Positions 39,333-49,010 are shown, numbered from the stretch's first letter. The stretch: DNA of 64,000 nucleotides from Firmicutes bacterium M10-2 (GCA_000403415.2 KE159697.1:122593-186592), one strand, 5' to 3'. Made by a program: numbers and translations. The notes: a model not told the origin generated them from the letters alone.

Positions 39333-41153
39333 TTACATTACTTGTCCTTTTGGTAATTCTTCGGCAAGCTCTTCATCATCGATCACTCCGTATTCAACCA
39401 ATTGATTGTATACGTCTGTTCCTTTGAGCTTGTTCAAGACAAGTTTCAATCCGGCTTTTTCGACTGGGTTCATTTCCATGTCGGTAATCGGTTTTCCGTC
39501 TCTAAGTTTTGTGGTCGCATTCAACAGACATCTTGTATCGTATACACTTCCCCAAACTTCTGGAACACCACGATCGATATTGCACAATGTATAAACTGCT
39601 TCCATACCTGTACGCATTGAATATTCTGTCGTAAAGATCGTATCGCGAGGGGTTTCGGCAAACTGACCGAGGAACGCAAAGTTCTTTGCTCCGTCCGGAA
39701 CGACATTCGGACGATCGTCTTTTTGTCTAGGCATAAAGAACGCTGTAATATACGGCATCATACATGGTATGGTGTTGGCACTTTTTTCAGCCAATTCTTC
39801 GATTTGATCTTCAGGAACTCCCATATGATAAAGCCATTCCATACAAATTTCTTTTCCTGTGCAATCTCTCATTGGTTTCTTTACATAGTTTCCAGGAACA
39901 TCAGTAAACAGACCATAGATCCATCCTACCAGCTGTCCTTCCGGTTGGCTTCTGAATTGAGGCTGACGATTGAATGTCCAAGAAAGCAGCCAGTTCGAAT
40001 CTTTAACCGAAACGATACCTCCTGTTACAACTTTTCCCGAGAATGGATTTCGTTTTGTGATTTTTTCGATATATGGAGGAATCTTATCGTCTAATGTCGT
40101 AACGGTTGCCGACATCCAGTTGGTTTTTTCAGGAGTCGAGCAGAATTTATGAGGATGTCCAAACGATTTATCTTGGGCTGCGATATTTTTCCACATATCC
40201 CAAACGCCCCCTGGTTTCAATTCTGTATTGAACTGTGCAGGCTCATTTTGACTTCCGAATGAAGAGTTTTCGACACAACTTCCGTTTGTAATGAATACCA
40301 AATCATTTTCAGTTAAATTGATTTGTTCTTGTTTTCCGTCTTTTGTGATTTGTAAACCGGTCACGACTTTGTTTCCTGGTTCGATTTCAAACTGCACATC
40401 ATCGACTTTTACGCCATATTGGAAATCAACACCATGGTCTTTCAAGTAATTGACCATAGGCAATATCATCGATTCGTATTGATTATATTTGGTAAACCGC
40501 AATGCTCTGAAATTAGGAAGTCCTCCTATATGATGAATAAAGCGCTGAATATAGCGTTTCATTTCCAGTGCACTATGCCAGTTTTCAAAAGCGAACATCG
40601 TACGCCAATATAACCAAAAGTTCGAATCAAGTACTTCTTCGTCAAAGTATTCTGTAATGAGCTTGTTTTCCAATTCTTTTTCAGGTGTAAAGAACAATTT
40701 CATAATTTCCATTTGTCCTTTATCAGAAATGTCGAACTTGTCATCTGTATGGGCATCTTGTCCGCGGTTCACTGTCGCACGACATAAAGAATAGTTTGGA
40801 TCCTTCTTATTCAAATAATAATAATAGTCCAAGACTGACATCTTCGGATCTTCAATAGAAGGGATATCTCTGAACAAATCCCACATTACTTCAAAGTGAT
40901 TATCCATTTCACGACCGCCACGCATCGTATACCCTAGCTGTGGATAATCCCATCCATCGCAAGCTCCGCCAGGCAAAGCATCCTTTTCTAAAATATGAAT
41001 CTTACTGCCTTCCATTTGGGCATCTCGCACCAAATAGCAAGCAGCGGTCAGTCCAGCTAAACCAGAACCAATAATATAAGCAGATTTGTCTTCAATTCCT
41101 TCAGGTTTCAAAGGATGAGCAAATGCTTCATAATTTCCACTTGAATAGTACAT
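39333..41153 (-). CDS. ohyA: Oleate hydratase (myosin-cross-reactive antigen family)
   Basis: 606-aa FAD enzyme that adds water to the cis-9 double bond of unsaturated fatty acids, giving 10-hydroxystearate. It is found in gut and skin bacteria, where it detoxifies host oleate. Signatures are the Rossmann start IIGSGLAGLTAACYLVRDA, MRGGREMDNHFE with the catalytic glutamate, WLYWRTMFAFENWHSALE, and FLGQFAETPRDTIFTTEYS. The ATG at 41153 follows GGAGGATTTAAAT. It is transcribed in the same direction as metK but separated by a terminator. Confidence 0.96.
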   Translation of the reverse strand: MYYSSGNYEAFAHPLKPEGIEDKSAYIIGSGLAGLTAACYLVRDAQMEGSKIHILEKDALPGGACDGWDYPQLGYTMRGGREMDNHFEVMWDLFRDIPSIEDPKMSVLDYYYYLNKKDPNYSLCRATVNRGQDAHTDDKFDISDKGQMEIMKLFFTPEKELENKLITEYFDEEVLDSNFWLYWRTMFAFENWHSALEMKRYIQRFIHHIGGLPNFRALRFTKYNQYESMILPMVNYLKDHGVDFQYGVKVDDVQFEIEPGNKVVTGLQITKDGKQEQINLTENDLVFITNGSCVENSSFGSQNEPAQFNTELKPGGVWDMWKNIAAQDKSFGHPHKFCSTPEKTNWMSATVTTLDDKIPPYIEKITKRNPFSGKVVTGGIVSVKDSNWLLSWTFNRQPQFRSQPEGQLVGWIYGLFTDVPGNYVKKPMRDCTGKEICMEWLYHMGVPEDQIEELAEKSANTIPCMMPYITAFFMPRQKDDRPNVVPDGAKNFAFLGQFAETPRDTIFTTEYSMRTGMEAVYTLCNIDRGVPEVWGSVYDTRCLLNATTKLRDGKPITDMEMNPVEKAGLKLVLNKLKGTDVYNQLVEYGVIDDEELAEELPKGQVM

Positions 41154-41216
41154 ATTTAAATCCTCCGTATTGATTTCATTATAGATTTGCCTAGAATAAA
41201 TTTCTTCTTTCGTGCA

Positions 41217-41244
41217 CGAAAAAAAAGCGGAAGTTCTCCGCTTT
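41217..41244 (-). terminator. Terminator at the metK stop
   Basis: AAAGCGGA pairs with TCCGCTTT (41244-41224), then eight T residues on the minus strand. The metK TAA is at the base of the stem. Confidence 0.85.
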
Positions 41245-42346
41245 AATATGACTGATTTTCTTTTAATTCTTTCACTTGTTCCCAGCTGAACTGCGGATCT
41301 CCGAAATGCCCGTAGCAACTTGTTTTTTTATAAATCGGTTTTCTCAGATCGAGCTCCCCGATAATATTGTTGACATCGAAGTTAAAGTTTTTCTTTACGA
41401 TTTCCAACAGTTCTTCATCGCTCATCACACCGGTTCCGAATGTATCGATGCAAATACTAATTGGTTCTTTCTTCCCGATAGCATACGATACTTCGACTTC
41501 AGCACGCTTGGCAAGACCGTTCGCTACAATGCTTTTTGCCACTTTTCGTGCGTAATATGCGGCTGAACGATCGACTTTTGTCGGATCTTTTGAGGAGAAG
41601 CATCCTCCGCCAATACGTCCTCGTCCACCATACGTATCGCAAACTATTTTTCGTCCTGTCGTTCCGGAATCTCCGAAACTGCCTCCAACCACAAAACTTC
41701 CCGATGGATTGATGAAGTATTTTGTGTTTTCATCCAAGAGTTGTTTGTCAATGACCGGTCGAATCACTTTTTCCATAATAATTTCTTTCAGCTCTTCTTG
41801 CGTTAATGTTACATCATGTTGAGAGCTTACTACAATCGTATCGATACGAACTGGAATATCGTCTACATATTCGACGGATACTTGCGTTTTTCCATCCGGT
41901 TTCAATCGCGGATCTTGTTTTCTCACTTTTGCGAGCTGCATAGCGAGTTGATGCGCATAGTATATCGGCATAGGCATATATTCGGGAGTTTCATCACATG
42001 CATAACCGAACATGATTCCTTGATCGCCTGCACAGATTTCATCTTTATTCACTGCGTTGTGAATTTCAGGCGATTGTTCGTTCACAACAACTGTTACCTT
42101 GTATTCTTCATCATATCCGATCTTTTTTACTGTATCGAGTGCGATTTTTTCATAATCAATCTTTGCTTTGGTATTCGCTTCCCCATAGATCAAAATGAAA
42201 TCATCTTTGATTGTTGCTTCTACTGCCATATTGGAATACGGGTCCTGACTTAACGCTTCGTCAAGAATCGCGTCAGCAATTTGATCGCAAATTTTATCAG
42301 GATGTCCTTCCGTAACACTTTCACTTGTAAAAATGTAATTTTTCAT
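41243..42346 (-). CDS. metK: S-adenosylmethionine synthetase
   Basis: 367-aa enzyme forming SAM from methionine and ATP. The start ESVTEGHPDK, the ICAGDQGIMFGYA loop and the DPTKVDRSAAYYAR region are diagnostic. The P-loop reads GGGCFSSKD instead of the usual GGGAFSGKD, and the protein is about 20 residues shorter than most bacterial MetK. Start 42346 follows GAGGAGGAAC. It is controlled by the SAM riboswitch directly upstream. Confidence 0.96.
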   Translation of the reverse strand: MKNYIFTSESVTEGHPDKICDQIADAILDEALSQDPYSNMAVEATIKDDFILIYGEANTKAKIDYEKIALDTVKKIGYDEEYKVTVVVNEQSPEIHNAVNKDEICAGDQGIMFGYACDETPEYMPMPIYYAHQLAMQLAKVRKQDPRLKPDGKTQVSVEYVDDIPVRIDTIVVSSQHDVTLTQEELKEIIMEKVIRPVIDKQLLDENTKYFINPSGSFVVGGSFGDSGTTGRKIVCDTYGGRGRIGGGCFSSKDPTKVDRSAAYYARKVAKSIVANGLAKRAEVEVSYAIGKKEPISICIDTFGTGVMSDEELLEIVKKNFNFDVNNIIGELDLRKPIYKKTSCYGHFGDPQFSWEQVKELKENQSY

Positions 42347-42360
42347 TTGTTCCTCCTCTT

Positions 42361-42490
42361 ATAAAAAACGCATGCCAAGAAGCATGCGTAAAGTAACAGT
42401 ACTTCTTATCGATGTTAGCAGGACCACCTTAATTTCCATCAGGTTGGTGTGAGGTCAACGAGCTAACTCTCTACCTCATCTCTTGATAAA
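42361..42490 (-). promoter_or_regulatory. SAM-I (S-box) riboswitch with terminator
   Basis: Minus-strand leader of metK. P1 strands TTATC (about 42488) and GATAA (about 42405) enclose an S-box core: AAGAGATGAGGTAGAG, CACACCAACCTGATGG, AAGGTGGTCCTGCTAA. The expression platform is a terminator ACGCATGC/GCATGCGT (42389-42368) followed by TTTTTTAT. SAM binding would favour termination, giving feedback on metK. Core spacing is slightly divergent from the textbook S-box, so the class call is from pattern. Confidence 0.85.
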
Positions 42491-42506
42491 TGATCGATTG
42501 TAGTTC

Positions 42507-42536
42507 TATTTAAACAAAATTCTTTAAAGATTTCAA
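42507..42536 (-). promoter_or_regulatory. metK promoter
   Basis: TTGAAA (42536-42531), 18-nt spacer, TAAATA (42512-42507). The -35 overlaps the stop region of the small membrane gene upstream. Confidence 0.5.
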
Positions 42537-42721
42537 TCCTTATCGTGAAGGTTGTCAATGAATTTCTTGATCATGAAAAATCGAATAATTCCAAACACCA
42601 ACACGCCTAAGCCGATGTAAAATATCGGTTTTCGATCGGCAATCAATCCGACCGCTCCGATCACGATTCCAAGTCCGGCAAGCTGAAGCTGCCGAAAAAG
42701 CACTTTTATTTCATCGTTCAT
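42533..42721 (-). CDS. Small two-helix membrane protein downstream of metG
   Basis: 62 aa with two hydrophobic segments (about 14-28 and 33-50) joined by a short polar turn, then a basic tail. The ATG shares a base with the metG stop (TGATG), so it is translationally coupled. No family recognised; function unknown. Confidence 0.65.
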   Translation of the reverse strand: MNDEIKVLFRQLQLAGLGIVIGAVGLIADRKPIFYIGLGVLVFGIIRFFMIKKFIDNLHDKD

Positions 42722-44682
42722 CAGCGAACAGTCGTTCCATTGCTCATTTCTTTAGCCGGCGTAATAAACGCAAGATCTTCGTCATTGGCAGCACAAAGCA
42801 GCATACCTTGCGATTCCACACCGCGAAGTTTGACCGGCTTTAAGTTTGTCACCACGATCACTTGTTTTCCCACAAGCTCTTCCGGTTTATAGTGCTGGGA
42901 AATGCCGCTTACGATTTGGCGGGTTTCATTGTCAAGATCAATTTGTTCCACAAGCAGACGATCCGCTTTCGGATGTGGTTTACACTCAATGATCGTTCCT
43001 ACTTTCAGCTCGACTTTTGCGAAATCATCGATCGATATTTCCGGTTTTGTTTCTTCCGATTTCTTTTCTTCCTTCTTCACCGCTTTTTTCTCTTCTTTTT
43101 CGAGTTTTTCACGGTCTTTTTCAAGTTGGTCGAAAAATTCTTTTTCGTCAATACGCGCAAAGAGAACCGGTGCTTTCTTGATTACGTGCTGCCCCGTTTC
43201 CAAATGGCCGAACGATTCTGTCGAAGAAAGACTTCTTTGATTTGTATTGAGCATATCGAGGATCTTTTGGCTTGTTTCTGGCAAATAGCTTTCCAGCAAT
43301 ACTGCAGCAATTCGTATCGATTCGAGCAAGTTATAAAGAACGGTAGCCAGACGATCGCGATCTTCTTCGTGTTTTGCAAGAACCCAAGGTTCCGTTTCGT
43401 CAATATATTTATTCGTTCTTCTTAACAATTTGAAGATTTCATCTAATGCAGCTCCAACTTGAAGCTCTTCCATTTTTTCTTCTACTTTTTCTTTTGTAGC
43501 CAATGCCGTGGAAATCAATCCTTCATCTACAGGATCGTAAATTTTCGGATTTGTCACTTCTCCGTCAAAATATTTATTGACCATGGAAATAGTTCTGGAA
43601 ACCAGATTTCCCAAAACGTTCGCTAAATCGGAATTTATGCGCTCGATCAACAATTCCCAAGTAATTGTTCCATCATTGGCAAAAGGCATTTCATGCAGGC
43701 AATAATACCGTACAGCATCGACTCCAAAATATTTTACGAGTTCTTCCGCATACATTACATTGCCTTTTGATTTAGACATTTTCCCATCACCGAACAAAAG
43801 CCACGGATGACCGAACACTTTTTTCGGGAGCGGAAGATCCAATGCCATCAGGAAAATAGGCCAATAGATGGTATGAAAGCGTAGGATATCTTTTCCGATA
43901 ATATGGGTTGCCGGCCAGTATTTGTTGAATTTTTCCGGCTGTTCTTTCGCTTCCGCATCATATCCCAAGCTTGTGATATAGTTGCTTAACGCATCGACCC
44001 ATACATAAATGACGTGTTTCGGGTCAAAATCTACCGGAACACCCCAAGTAAAAGATGTTCTTGATACACAAAGATCTTGAAGTCCCGGACGCAAGAAGTT
44101 GTTAAGCATTTCATTCTTGCGGGATTCAGGCTGGATAAAATCAGGATGATCCTCAATATATTGAATCAGGCGATCTGCGTACTTTTGCATATTGAAGAAG
44201 TAAGCTTCTTCTTTCGCTTTTTGAACCGGACGGCCGCAATCCGGACATTTCCCATCCACTAATTGGCTTTCCGTCCAAAAAGATTCGCAAGGAGTACAGT
44301 ACCATCCTTCATATTCTCCTTTATAAATATCTCCTTGTTCATAAAAACGCTTGAAGATTTTTTGAACCGCTTTCACGTGATCCTCATCGCTTGTGCGAAT
44401 AAAATAATCGTAGCTTGTGTTCATAAGATCCCAATTCGCTCGAATTTGAGCAGCGATGTCATCCACGAATTGCTGTGGGGTCACTCCTGCCGCTTGCGCT
44501 TTTTCTTCGATTTTGATTCCATGTTCGTCTGTTCCGGTCTGAAAATACACATCGTATCCCTGCGCTCTTTTAAAGCGGGCAATCGCATCCGATAAAATGA
44601 TCTCATATGTATTTCCGATATGAGGACGGCCTGACGTGTAAGCAATGGCCGTCGTTAAATAATAAGGTTCTTTTGTACTCAT
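42721..44682 (-). CDS. metG: Methionyl-tRNA synthetase
   Basis: 653-aa class I synthetase. HIGH-type motif PHIGNTYE, zinc knuckle CTPC...CPDC, KMSKSKG loop near residue 300, anticodon domain with WALLERIN-type sequence, a lysine/glutamate-rich linker (about 520-550), and a C-terminal EMAP/Trbp tRNA-binding domain (FAKVELKVGTI). Start 44682 follows AGGAGGGAG; a longer frame is not supported. It follows the RDD-PHP gene by 13 nt. Confidence 0.96.
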   Translation of the reverse strand: MSTKEPYYLTTAIAYTSGRPHIGNTYEIILSDAIARFKRAQGYDVYFQTGTDEHGIKIEEKAQAAGVTPQQFVDDIAAQIRANWDLMNTSYDYFIRTSDEDHVKAVQKIFKRFYEQGDIYKGEYEGWYCTPCESFWTESQLVDGKCPDCGRPVQKAKEEAYFFNMQKYADRLIQYIEDHPDFIQPESRKNEMLNNFLRPGLQDLCVSRTSFTWGVPVDFDPKHVIYVWVDALSNYITSLGYDAEAKEQPEKFNKYWPATHIIGKDILRFHTIYWPIFLMALDLPLPKKVFGHPWLLFGDGKMSKSKGNVMYAEELVKYFGVDAVRYYCLHEMPFANDGTITWELLIERINSDLANVLGNLVSRTISMVNKYFDGEVTNPKIYDPVDEGLISTALATKEKVEEKMEELQVGAALDEIFKLLRRTNKYIDETEPWVLAKHEEDRDRLATVLYNLLESIRIAAVLLESYLPETSQKILDMLNTNQRSLSSTESFGHLETGQHVIKKAPVLFARIDEKEFFDQLEKDREKLEKEEKKAVKKEEKKSEETKPEISIDDFAKVELKVGTIIECKPHPKADRLLVEQIDLDNETRQIVSGISQHYKPEELVGKQVIVVTNLKPVKLRGVESQGMLLCAANDEDLAFITPAKEMSNGTTVR

Positions 44683-44695
44683 AAGAATCTCCCTC

Positions 44696-46237
44696 CTAAT
44701 ATGTCTTATTTGCTGCTTTTGTAAATATGCGTACCAGTGCAAGTCCTTTTTCAGGACAATTGGTCACGCCGAGCTCACGTCCCGGACGACTTGGTCCGTG
44801 GAAATCACTTCCGGCAGAAACAAATAATTTATTCTTTTGTACTAATTTCAACAAGGCGGTCATCGTCTGTTTATGAATGCCCGGCGAGAAGCATTCAACT
44901 CCATCAAGACCTAGCCCGATCAGTTCTTCGATCGTATGATCATCGATATAATCCAAGTGCCAGCTCGATAAAATCGCAATTCCATTGGCATCATGAATCG
45001 CATCCAAAATTTCTTTTGCGCTTGGATACTTTCCTTCCACATAACATGGTCCGTGTTTTCCGAACATCGCGTTTTTAAAGCGTGCCATCGCTTCTTTTTC
45101 ATTTGCCGATGATTCTATGTATTTCTTCACAAAAGACAGATTTTTCGTTTGATGATTTCGGAAGACCATCTCGGTAATTTGCTGAGCTGTAATTGTTTGA
45201 AAACGCGAATTCGTCATGAGCGAATCCAGATCGATCACTATGCCGGTATACTTTTCAAACTTTTTCACACGTTCAATCGACATTTCTTTTTCGCGACGCA
45301 GGCTTTCCTGCTCTAGGATATTAAAAATTTCCTGGTTCCAGTCAATGTAATATCCTAAAATACGGATGCGTTCCCCATTGTATTGGCAGTCAAATTCCAC
45401 ACCCGGAATATATTGGATATCATACAGATGCGCAAATCGCGGAGCTGCTGCATTGACTCTGGCACAATTATGGTCAGTAATCGAGATCGTTTCCATACCA
45501 AGTTTTTTCGCTTGTTTGAAAATTTCTTCAACATCATAATAGCCGTCATCACTGTAATTGGAGCGAATATGCAAATCAATCGGAGAAATTTCCTTTCTCA
45601 CTTCGATTTCCTCTTCTGCGATTTCCCGCTTATTCGATATTTTCGGCTTATTGTTTTTTTCCTCTGAAATTTGAATATTCGATTCTGTTTCGCGGACAAC
45701 GACCAATTGAAAAACAAGATCGAAAATCGTTTGTTGATTCGGCGTGATCAAAGCACACGCTCCGTTCACGAGCCACCATCCGATCATTCCGTATGTTTTG
45801 AAAAAAAAGCCAAGGACCATGGTTGGAATACCAAATCCGAAGACCTGGCGCATAATCAAATGCAGGGGGGAAGCTTCTTTTTTATTACGTCCGACAAGGC
45901 GCAGCCCCATCGCACTATATCCAATGGTCTGCCCTTGAAATCTTGCAGTAACAATTGGCAAAACGATCACACACGTAACAAATAGAAGGGCATACATTAA
46001 ATAAAATAGCAAGTCGAAAAAGTGTGGGGGAATCAGTCCGCACAAAATCAACAAAAATTCAATGACCCATATATAGACCGGAAGGAGACATATATTGACA
46101 TCAATCAAAAAAGCAAATAAATGCGATTGATAATCTTCAATTGTTCGCGTGAGAGGTTTTGCGTTCTTATATCCGCCGTTGCGGTAGAGTTGCGCTCGTT
46201 TTAAAGCGAGTCCGATGTATTGTTTTATTGAGTTCAT
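44696..46237 (-). CDS. RDD membrane domain fused to PHP-type phosphoesterase domain
   Basis: 513 aa in two parts. Residues 28-185 form an RDD domain: RTIEDYQSHLFAFLIDVNICLL and FQGQTIGYSAMGLRLVGRNKK with several membrane helices. After a charged linker (190-215), residues 216-505 form a PHP domain related to YciV/RNase AM: ISPIDLHIRSNYSDDG, SITDHN, PGVEFDC, WHLDYID, SAGSDFHG. The usual DLHxHSxxSDG reads DLHIRSNYSDDG, so one metal-binding histidine is replaced by arginine. A membrane-tethered nuclease or phosphatase is plausible. Substrate unknown. Confidence 0.85.
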   Translation of the reverse strand: MNSIKQYIGLALKRAQLYRNGGYKNAKPLTRTIEDYQSHLFAFLIDVNICLLPVYIWVIEFLLILCGLIPPHFFDLLFYLMYALLFVTCVIVLPIVTARFQGQTIGYSAMGLRLVGRNKKEASPLHLIMRQVFGFGIPTMVLGFFFKTYGMIGWWLVNGACALITPNQQTIFDLVFQLVVVRETESNIQISEEKNNKPKISNKREIAEEEIEVRKEISPIDLHIRSNYSDDGYYDVEEIFKQAKKLGMETISITDHNCARVNAAAPRFAHLYDIQYIPGVEFDCQYNGERIRILGYYIDWNQEIFNILEQESLRREKEMSIERVKKFEKYTGIVIDLDSLMTNSRFQTITAQQITEMVFRNHQTKNLSFVKKYIESSANEKEAMARFKNAMFGKHGPCYVEGKYPSAKEILDAIHDANGIAILSSWHLDYIDDHTIEELIGLGLDGVECFSPGIHKQTMTALLKLVQKNKLFVSAGSDFHGPSRPGRELGVTNCPEKGLALVRIFTKAANKTY

Positions 46238-46286
46238 TTGTTCACAAACCTTTCTGCTATCTTATATTATATAAAAAATAACAAAC

Positions 46287-46313
46287 GAAAAAAAGAGCCA
46301 TAAGACTCTCTTT
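46287..46313 (-). terminator. Terminator after the surface protein
   Basis: AAAGAG (46313-46308) pairs with CTCTTT (46297-46292), then a T run on the minus strand. Confidence 0.7.
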
Positions 46314-47754
46314 AAAATTCTTTTCGTTTTGTGAATAAATATCCTAAGATTGCTGTTGCCAATCCGCAAAGCACTCCATAAAATCCTGCATGGGTCGTGC
46401 TTGCTGTATTGATTCGCGGCATTTGGCGGACCTGTAAGGTATTTCTTGAAGTAAACTGGATCGATTGTGCTTCCTGAAGAAGTTTCTGATATGTTTTTCC
46501 GCCAGCTTGCTGCAATGAAGCATTGACTCCATCCTTATCTTCCTTGCTTAATCTGTTCCATGAAGAAAGCCCGGAAATGATTTTTGAATAGTTCATCTGG
46601 GTCGCGCTTTTATAAGTCATTCCGTTTTCGCTCACATAAGTCTTGATAAATTCTTGAGCTGCATCGGAAAGCGAGTTAGACGTTGTCGTTTGAGCGGGCT
46701 GAGGAACAACCGTTTCCTGCACTGATGATTCAGGAGTGATCGCAGCTGTTTCTTTCGGCTCGGTATTTTCTTCATTTGTACGGGACAGCGTTTCGATCAG
46801 CGACTGAGATTGCTCCGGTTTTTCTTCTGTTTGGGAAGCGACCGGTTCGTCGATTTTCGGATTCGCTACCGATAATGGATCGATCGTCAAAACTTGTGCT
46901 ACTGCAATTTCAGATGGTTCATTCACTGTTTCCTGAACTTTCGGCTCTGAATTGATTTCTGTGTTGTTTTCGGCACTCGGCTGCGGCGATTCAGTAGATT
47001 CCGATGCATCATCAGGATCCGGCGTCGGAACATTGCTTTCATCCTGTGGAGGATTTTCTTCGCTGTTGACAGGAGTTTCTTCACTTCCATTGATCGGAAC
47101 TTGCGGATTATCGGAATTCATTGCCGAATCCGTATCGTTTGGCTGTGCCGATTGTTCTGGCTGTTGTGTCGTATCCGCGGGCTGTTGCTGGGTCGGATCA
47201 ACGACCGGTTGTTCAACACTTGGTTGTTGATCTGTATCGCTTGGCTGTACCGGGTCTGCCGGTTGTTGAATCGGATCGACTACAGGTTGTTGAGTTGTTA
47301 AGGCTTGATCGATTGACATTTTGTATTGTGTTGCCTGTGCAACAAGCTCATCATAGGTCAATGCCCCAACAACATTTTTCGGATCATTTTTCAATGCTTC
47401 CGCCTTTTGTGAATACAATAACTTTATTTGATCTTGCAAAGTCGTTTCCAACTGCAAGAATCTTGCATTTCCTTCCAAAATAACCATATAGTTTTTATCA
47501 TTCACCGTCGGAGTGAATTGTGGTATGGATTTTTCTATTCCGGTGGCTGGATCAATGATGGGTTGCCCGGTTGCTGGATCAATCAAAACGGAGCAATATC
47601 GATCAATGAACTGTTCAGCTGTGGTGATCGCAATGGGTTCTTCTTCCGTTACTACCATGGCAATCTTTTGTTTCGCTTCGACTGGTGCAGTGACAAAAAC
47701 AGCATTCATACCCAGAAATGTACTTGTCATCGTAATCAGCAATCGTTTGTTCAT
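46312..47754 (-). CDS. Secreted Pro/Gln/Glu-rich surface protein with C-terminal anchor
   Basis: 480 aa from the ATG at 47754, which begins a signal peptide (MNKRLLITMTSTFLGMNAVF, cleavage near APVEA). A folded N-terminal part (about 30-160) is followed by a 200-residue low-complexity stalk of QQPADP, VEQPVVDPTQQ and acidic Ser/Glu-rich repeats. Then a helical domain of about 90 residues and a C-terminal hydrophobic helix with positive tail KRKEF. The tail looks like a sortase anchor, but I see no LPxTG; the nearest is MPRINTAS. It may be membrane-retained or use a divergent sortase signal. Function unknown. Confidence 0.75.
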   Translation of the reverse strand: MNKRLLITMTSTFLGMNAVFVTAPVEAKQKIAMVVTEEEPIAITTAEQFIDRYCSVLIDPATGQPIIDPATGIEKSIPQFTPTVNDKNYMVILEGNARFLQLETTLQDQIKLLYSQKAEALKNDPKNVVGALTYDELVAQATQYKMSIDQALTTQQPVVDPIQQPADPVQPSDTDQQPSVEQPVVDPTQQQPADTTQQPEQSAQPNDTDSAMNSDNPQVPINGSEETPVNSEENPPQDESNVPTPDPDDASESTESPQPSAENNTEINSEPKVQETVNEPSEIAVAQVLTIDPLSVANPKIDEPVASQTEEKPEQSQSLIETLSRTNEENTEPKETAAITPESSVQETVVPQPAQTTTSNSLSDAAQEFIKTYVSENGMTYKSATQMNYSKIISGLSSWNRLSKEDKDGVNASLQQAGGKTYQKLLQEAQSIQFTSRNTLQVRQMPRINTASTTHAGFYGVLCGLATAILGYLFTKRKEF

Positions 47755-47810
47755 AGCGTCACATCCTTTCTGCGCACACAATTCATTGTATCAAGATTTA
47801 AAATAGAATA

Positions 47811-48944
47811 CTAGTTCCAATAATTTTTCACAAATTTTCGTGCGTGAAGGTCGCTTTCTTCTAATTGTTCATAGGTCGGGTCTTGAATGTATTCTATGTG
47901 TTCCAAGGCTTTGATAATGCTCGTTTCGATATCCAAAAACGAAATTTGACCGTTTAAAAACATTTCCACGGCCTGCTCATCGGCACCGTTTAATACGGCG
48001 CCTTGATTTCCTTCTTTTCGTCCTGCTTCATATGCGACCTTTAACATCGGGAATCTTTCATTGTCCATTTCCTTAAAATGCAGTTCTCTTGTTTTTGTCA
48101 TATCCAGCGGATGTTCTTCTTTTAAGACAAGACGACTCGGATAGGTTAAGGCGTATTGGATAGGAAGGCGCATATCGGCGCTTCCCAATTGAGCCATAAT
48201 CGCATGATCATCGAATTCCACCATGGAATGAATAATGCTTTCGTCATGAAGGACTACATCGATTTTTGAAAACGGAAGATCGAACAAATAATGTGCTTCA
48301 ATCACTTCAAACCCTTTATTGACCATGGTCGCGCTATCGATCGTAATACGTTTTCCCATGTTCCAGTTCGGGTGTGCCAATGCTTGCTCAACACTGACAT
48401 TTTTCAATTCTTTCCTTGTTCGATTTCTGAAACTTCCTCCGGATGCAGTAATAATCAAACGAGAAACTTCTTTTTCGCTGTTTCCTTGCAGGCACTGGAA
48501 GATGGCACTATGTTCGGAATCAATCGGATACAGTTTTGTATTTGTTTTTGCGAGTGTTTTTCTGACTAGAGTTCCTCCGGCCACTAAGCTTTCTTTGTTT
48601 GCCAGAGCAACATCGATCCCTTTATTTAACGATTCTAGGGTTGGTTTTAAACCACGGAACCCGACAGTTGCATTGACAAGCAAATCGTAGTCGCAGTTAT
48701 GAATACATTCAACCATATTTTCTTTTCCAAAAAAGACTTTTTTTCCTTCAAAATTTTTTTTAGGTTCAATCGCAAGACCGACTACCTCAATGCTTGGATG
48801 TTTTTTTACGATTTCGTGCAATTTGTTTTCATTGACTCCCGCACTGACCCCGACAAGCTGAAATTGATCGGGATGCTGCTCAATTACATCAATTGTTTGT
48901 TGACCAATGGAGCCTGTTGCTCCCAGTAATAATATTTTTTTCAT
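47811..48944 (-). CDS. dxr: 1-deoxy-D-xylulose 5-phosphate reductoisomerase
   Basis: 377-aa NADPH enzyme of the MEP isoprenoid pathway, converting DXP to MEP. NADPH site LLLGATGSIGQQTIDV, ANKESLVAGG, DSEHSAIFQCL and the substrate loop HPNWNMGKRITIDSATMVNKG are all conserved. Start 48944 follows AAAAGGAGC. A TATAAT box (48968-48963) lies between the glgP terminator and the start, so it has its own promoter. Confidence 0.96.
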   Translation of the reverse strand: MKKILLLGATGSIGQQTIDVIEQHPDQFQLVGVSAGVNENKLHEIVKKHPSIEVVGLAIEPKKNFEGKKVFFGKENMVECIHNCDYDLLVNATVGFRGLKPTLESLNKGIDVALANKESLVAGGTLVRKTLAKTNTKLYPIDSEHSAIFQCLQGNSEKEVSRLIITASGGSFRNRTRKELKNVSVEQALAHPNWNMGKRITIDSATMVNKGFEVIEAHYLFDLPFSKIDVVLHDESIIHSMVEFDDHAIMAQLGSADMRLPIQYALTYPSRLVLKEEHPLDMTKTRELHFKEMDNERFPMLKVAYEAGRKEGNQGAVLNGADEQAVEMFLNGQISFLDIETSIIKALEHIEYIQDPTYEQLEESDLHARKFVKNYWN

Positions 48945-48978
48945 GATAGCTCCTTTTTCATAATTATACACCTATCAT

Positions 48979-49010
48979 CAAAAAAAGAAGAGGAACGCGG
49001 GTTCCTCTTC
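48979..49010 (-). terminator. glgP terminator
   Basis: GAAGAGGAAC (49010-49001 on the minus strand) pairs with GTTCCTCTTC (48996-48987), 4-nt loop, then seven T residues. Confidence 0.9.

Noticed and set aside
46312..46420. LPxTG sorting signal
   Set aside because: The C-terminal helix and basic tail are right, but no LPxTG or NPxTN precedes them.
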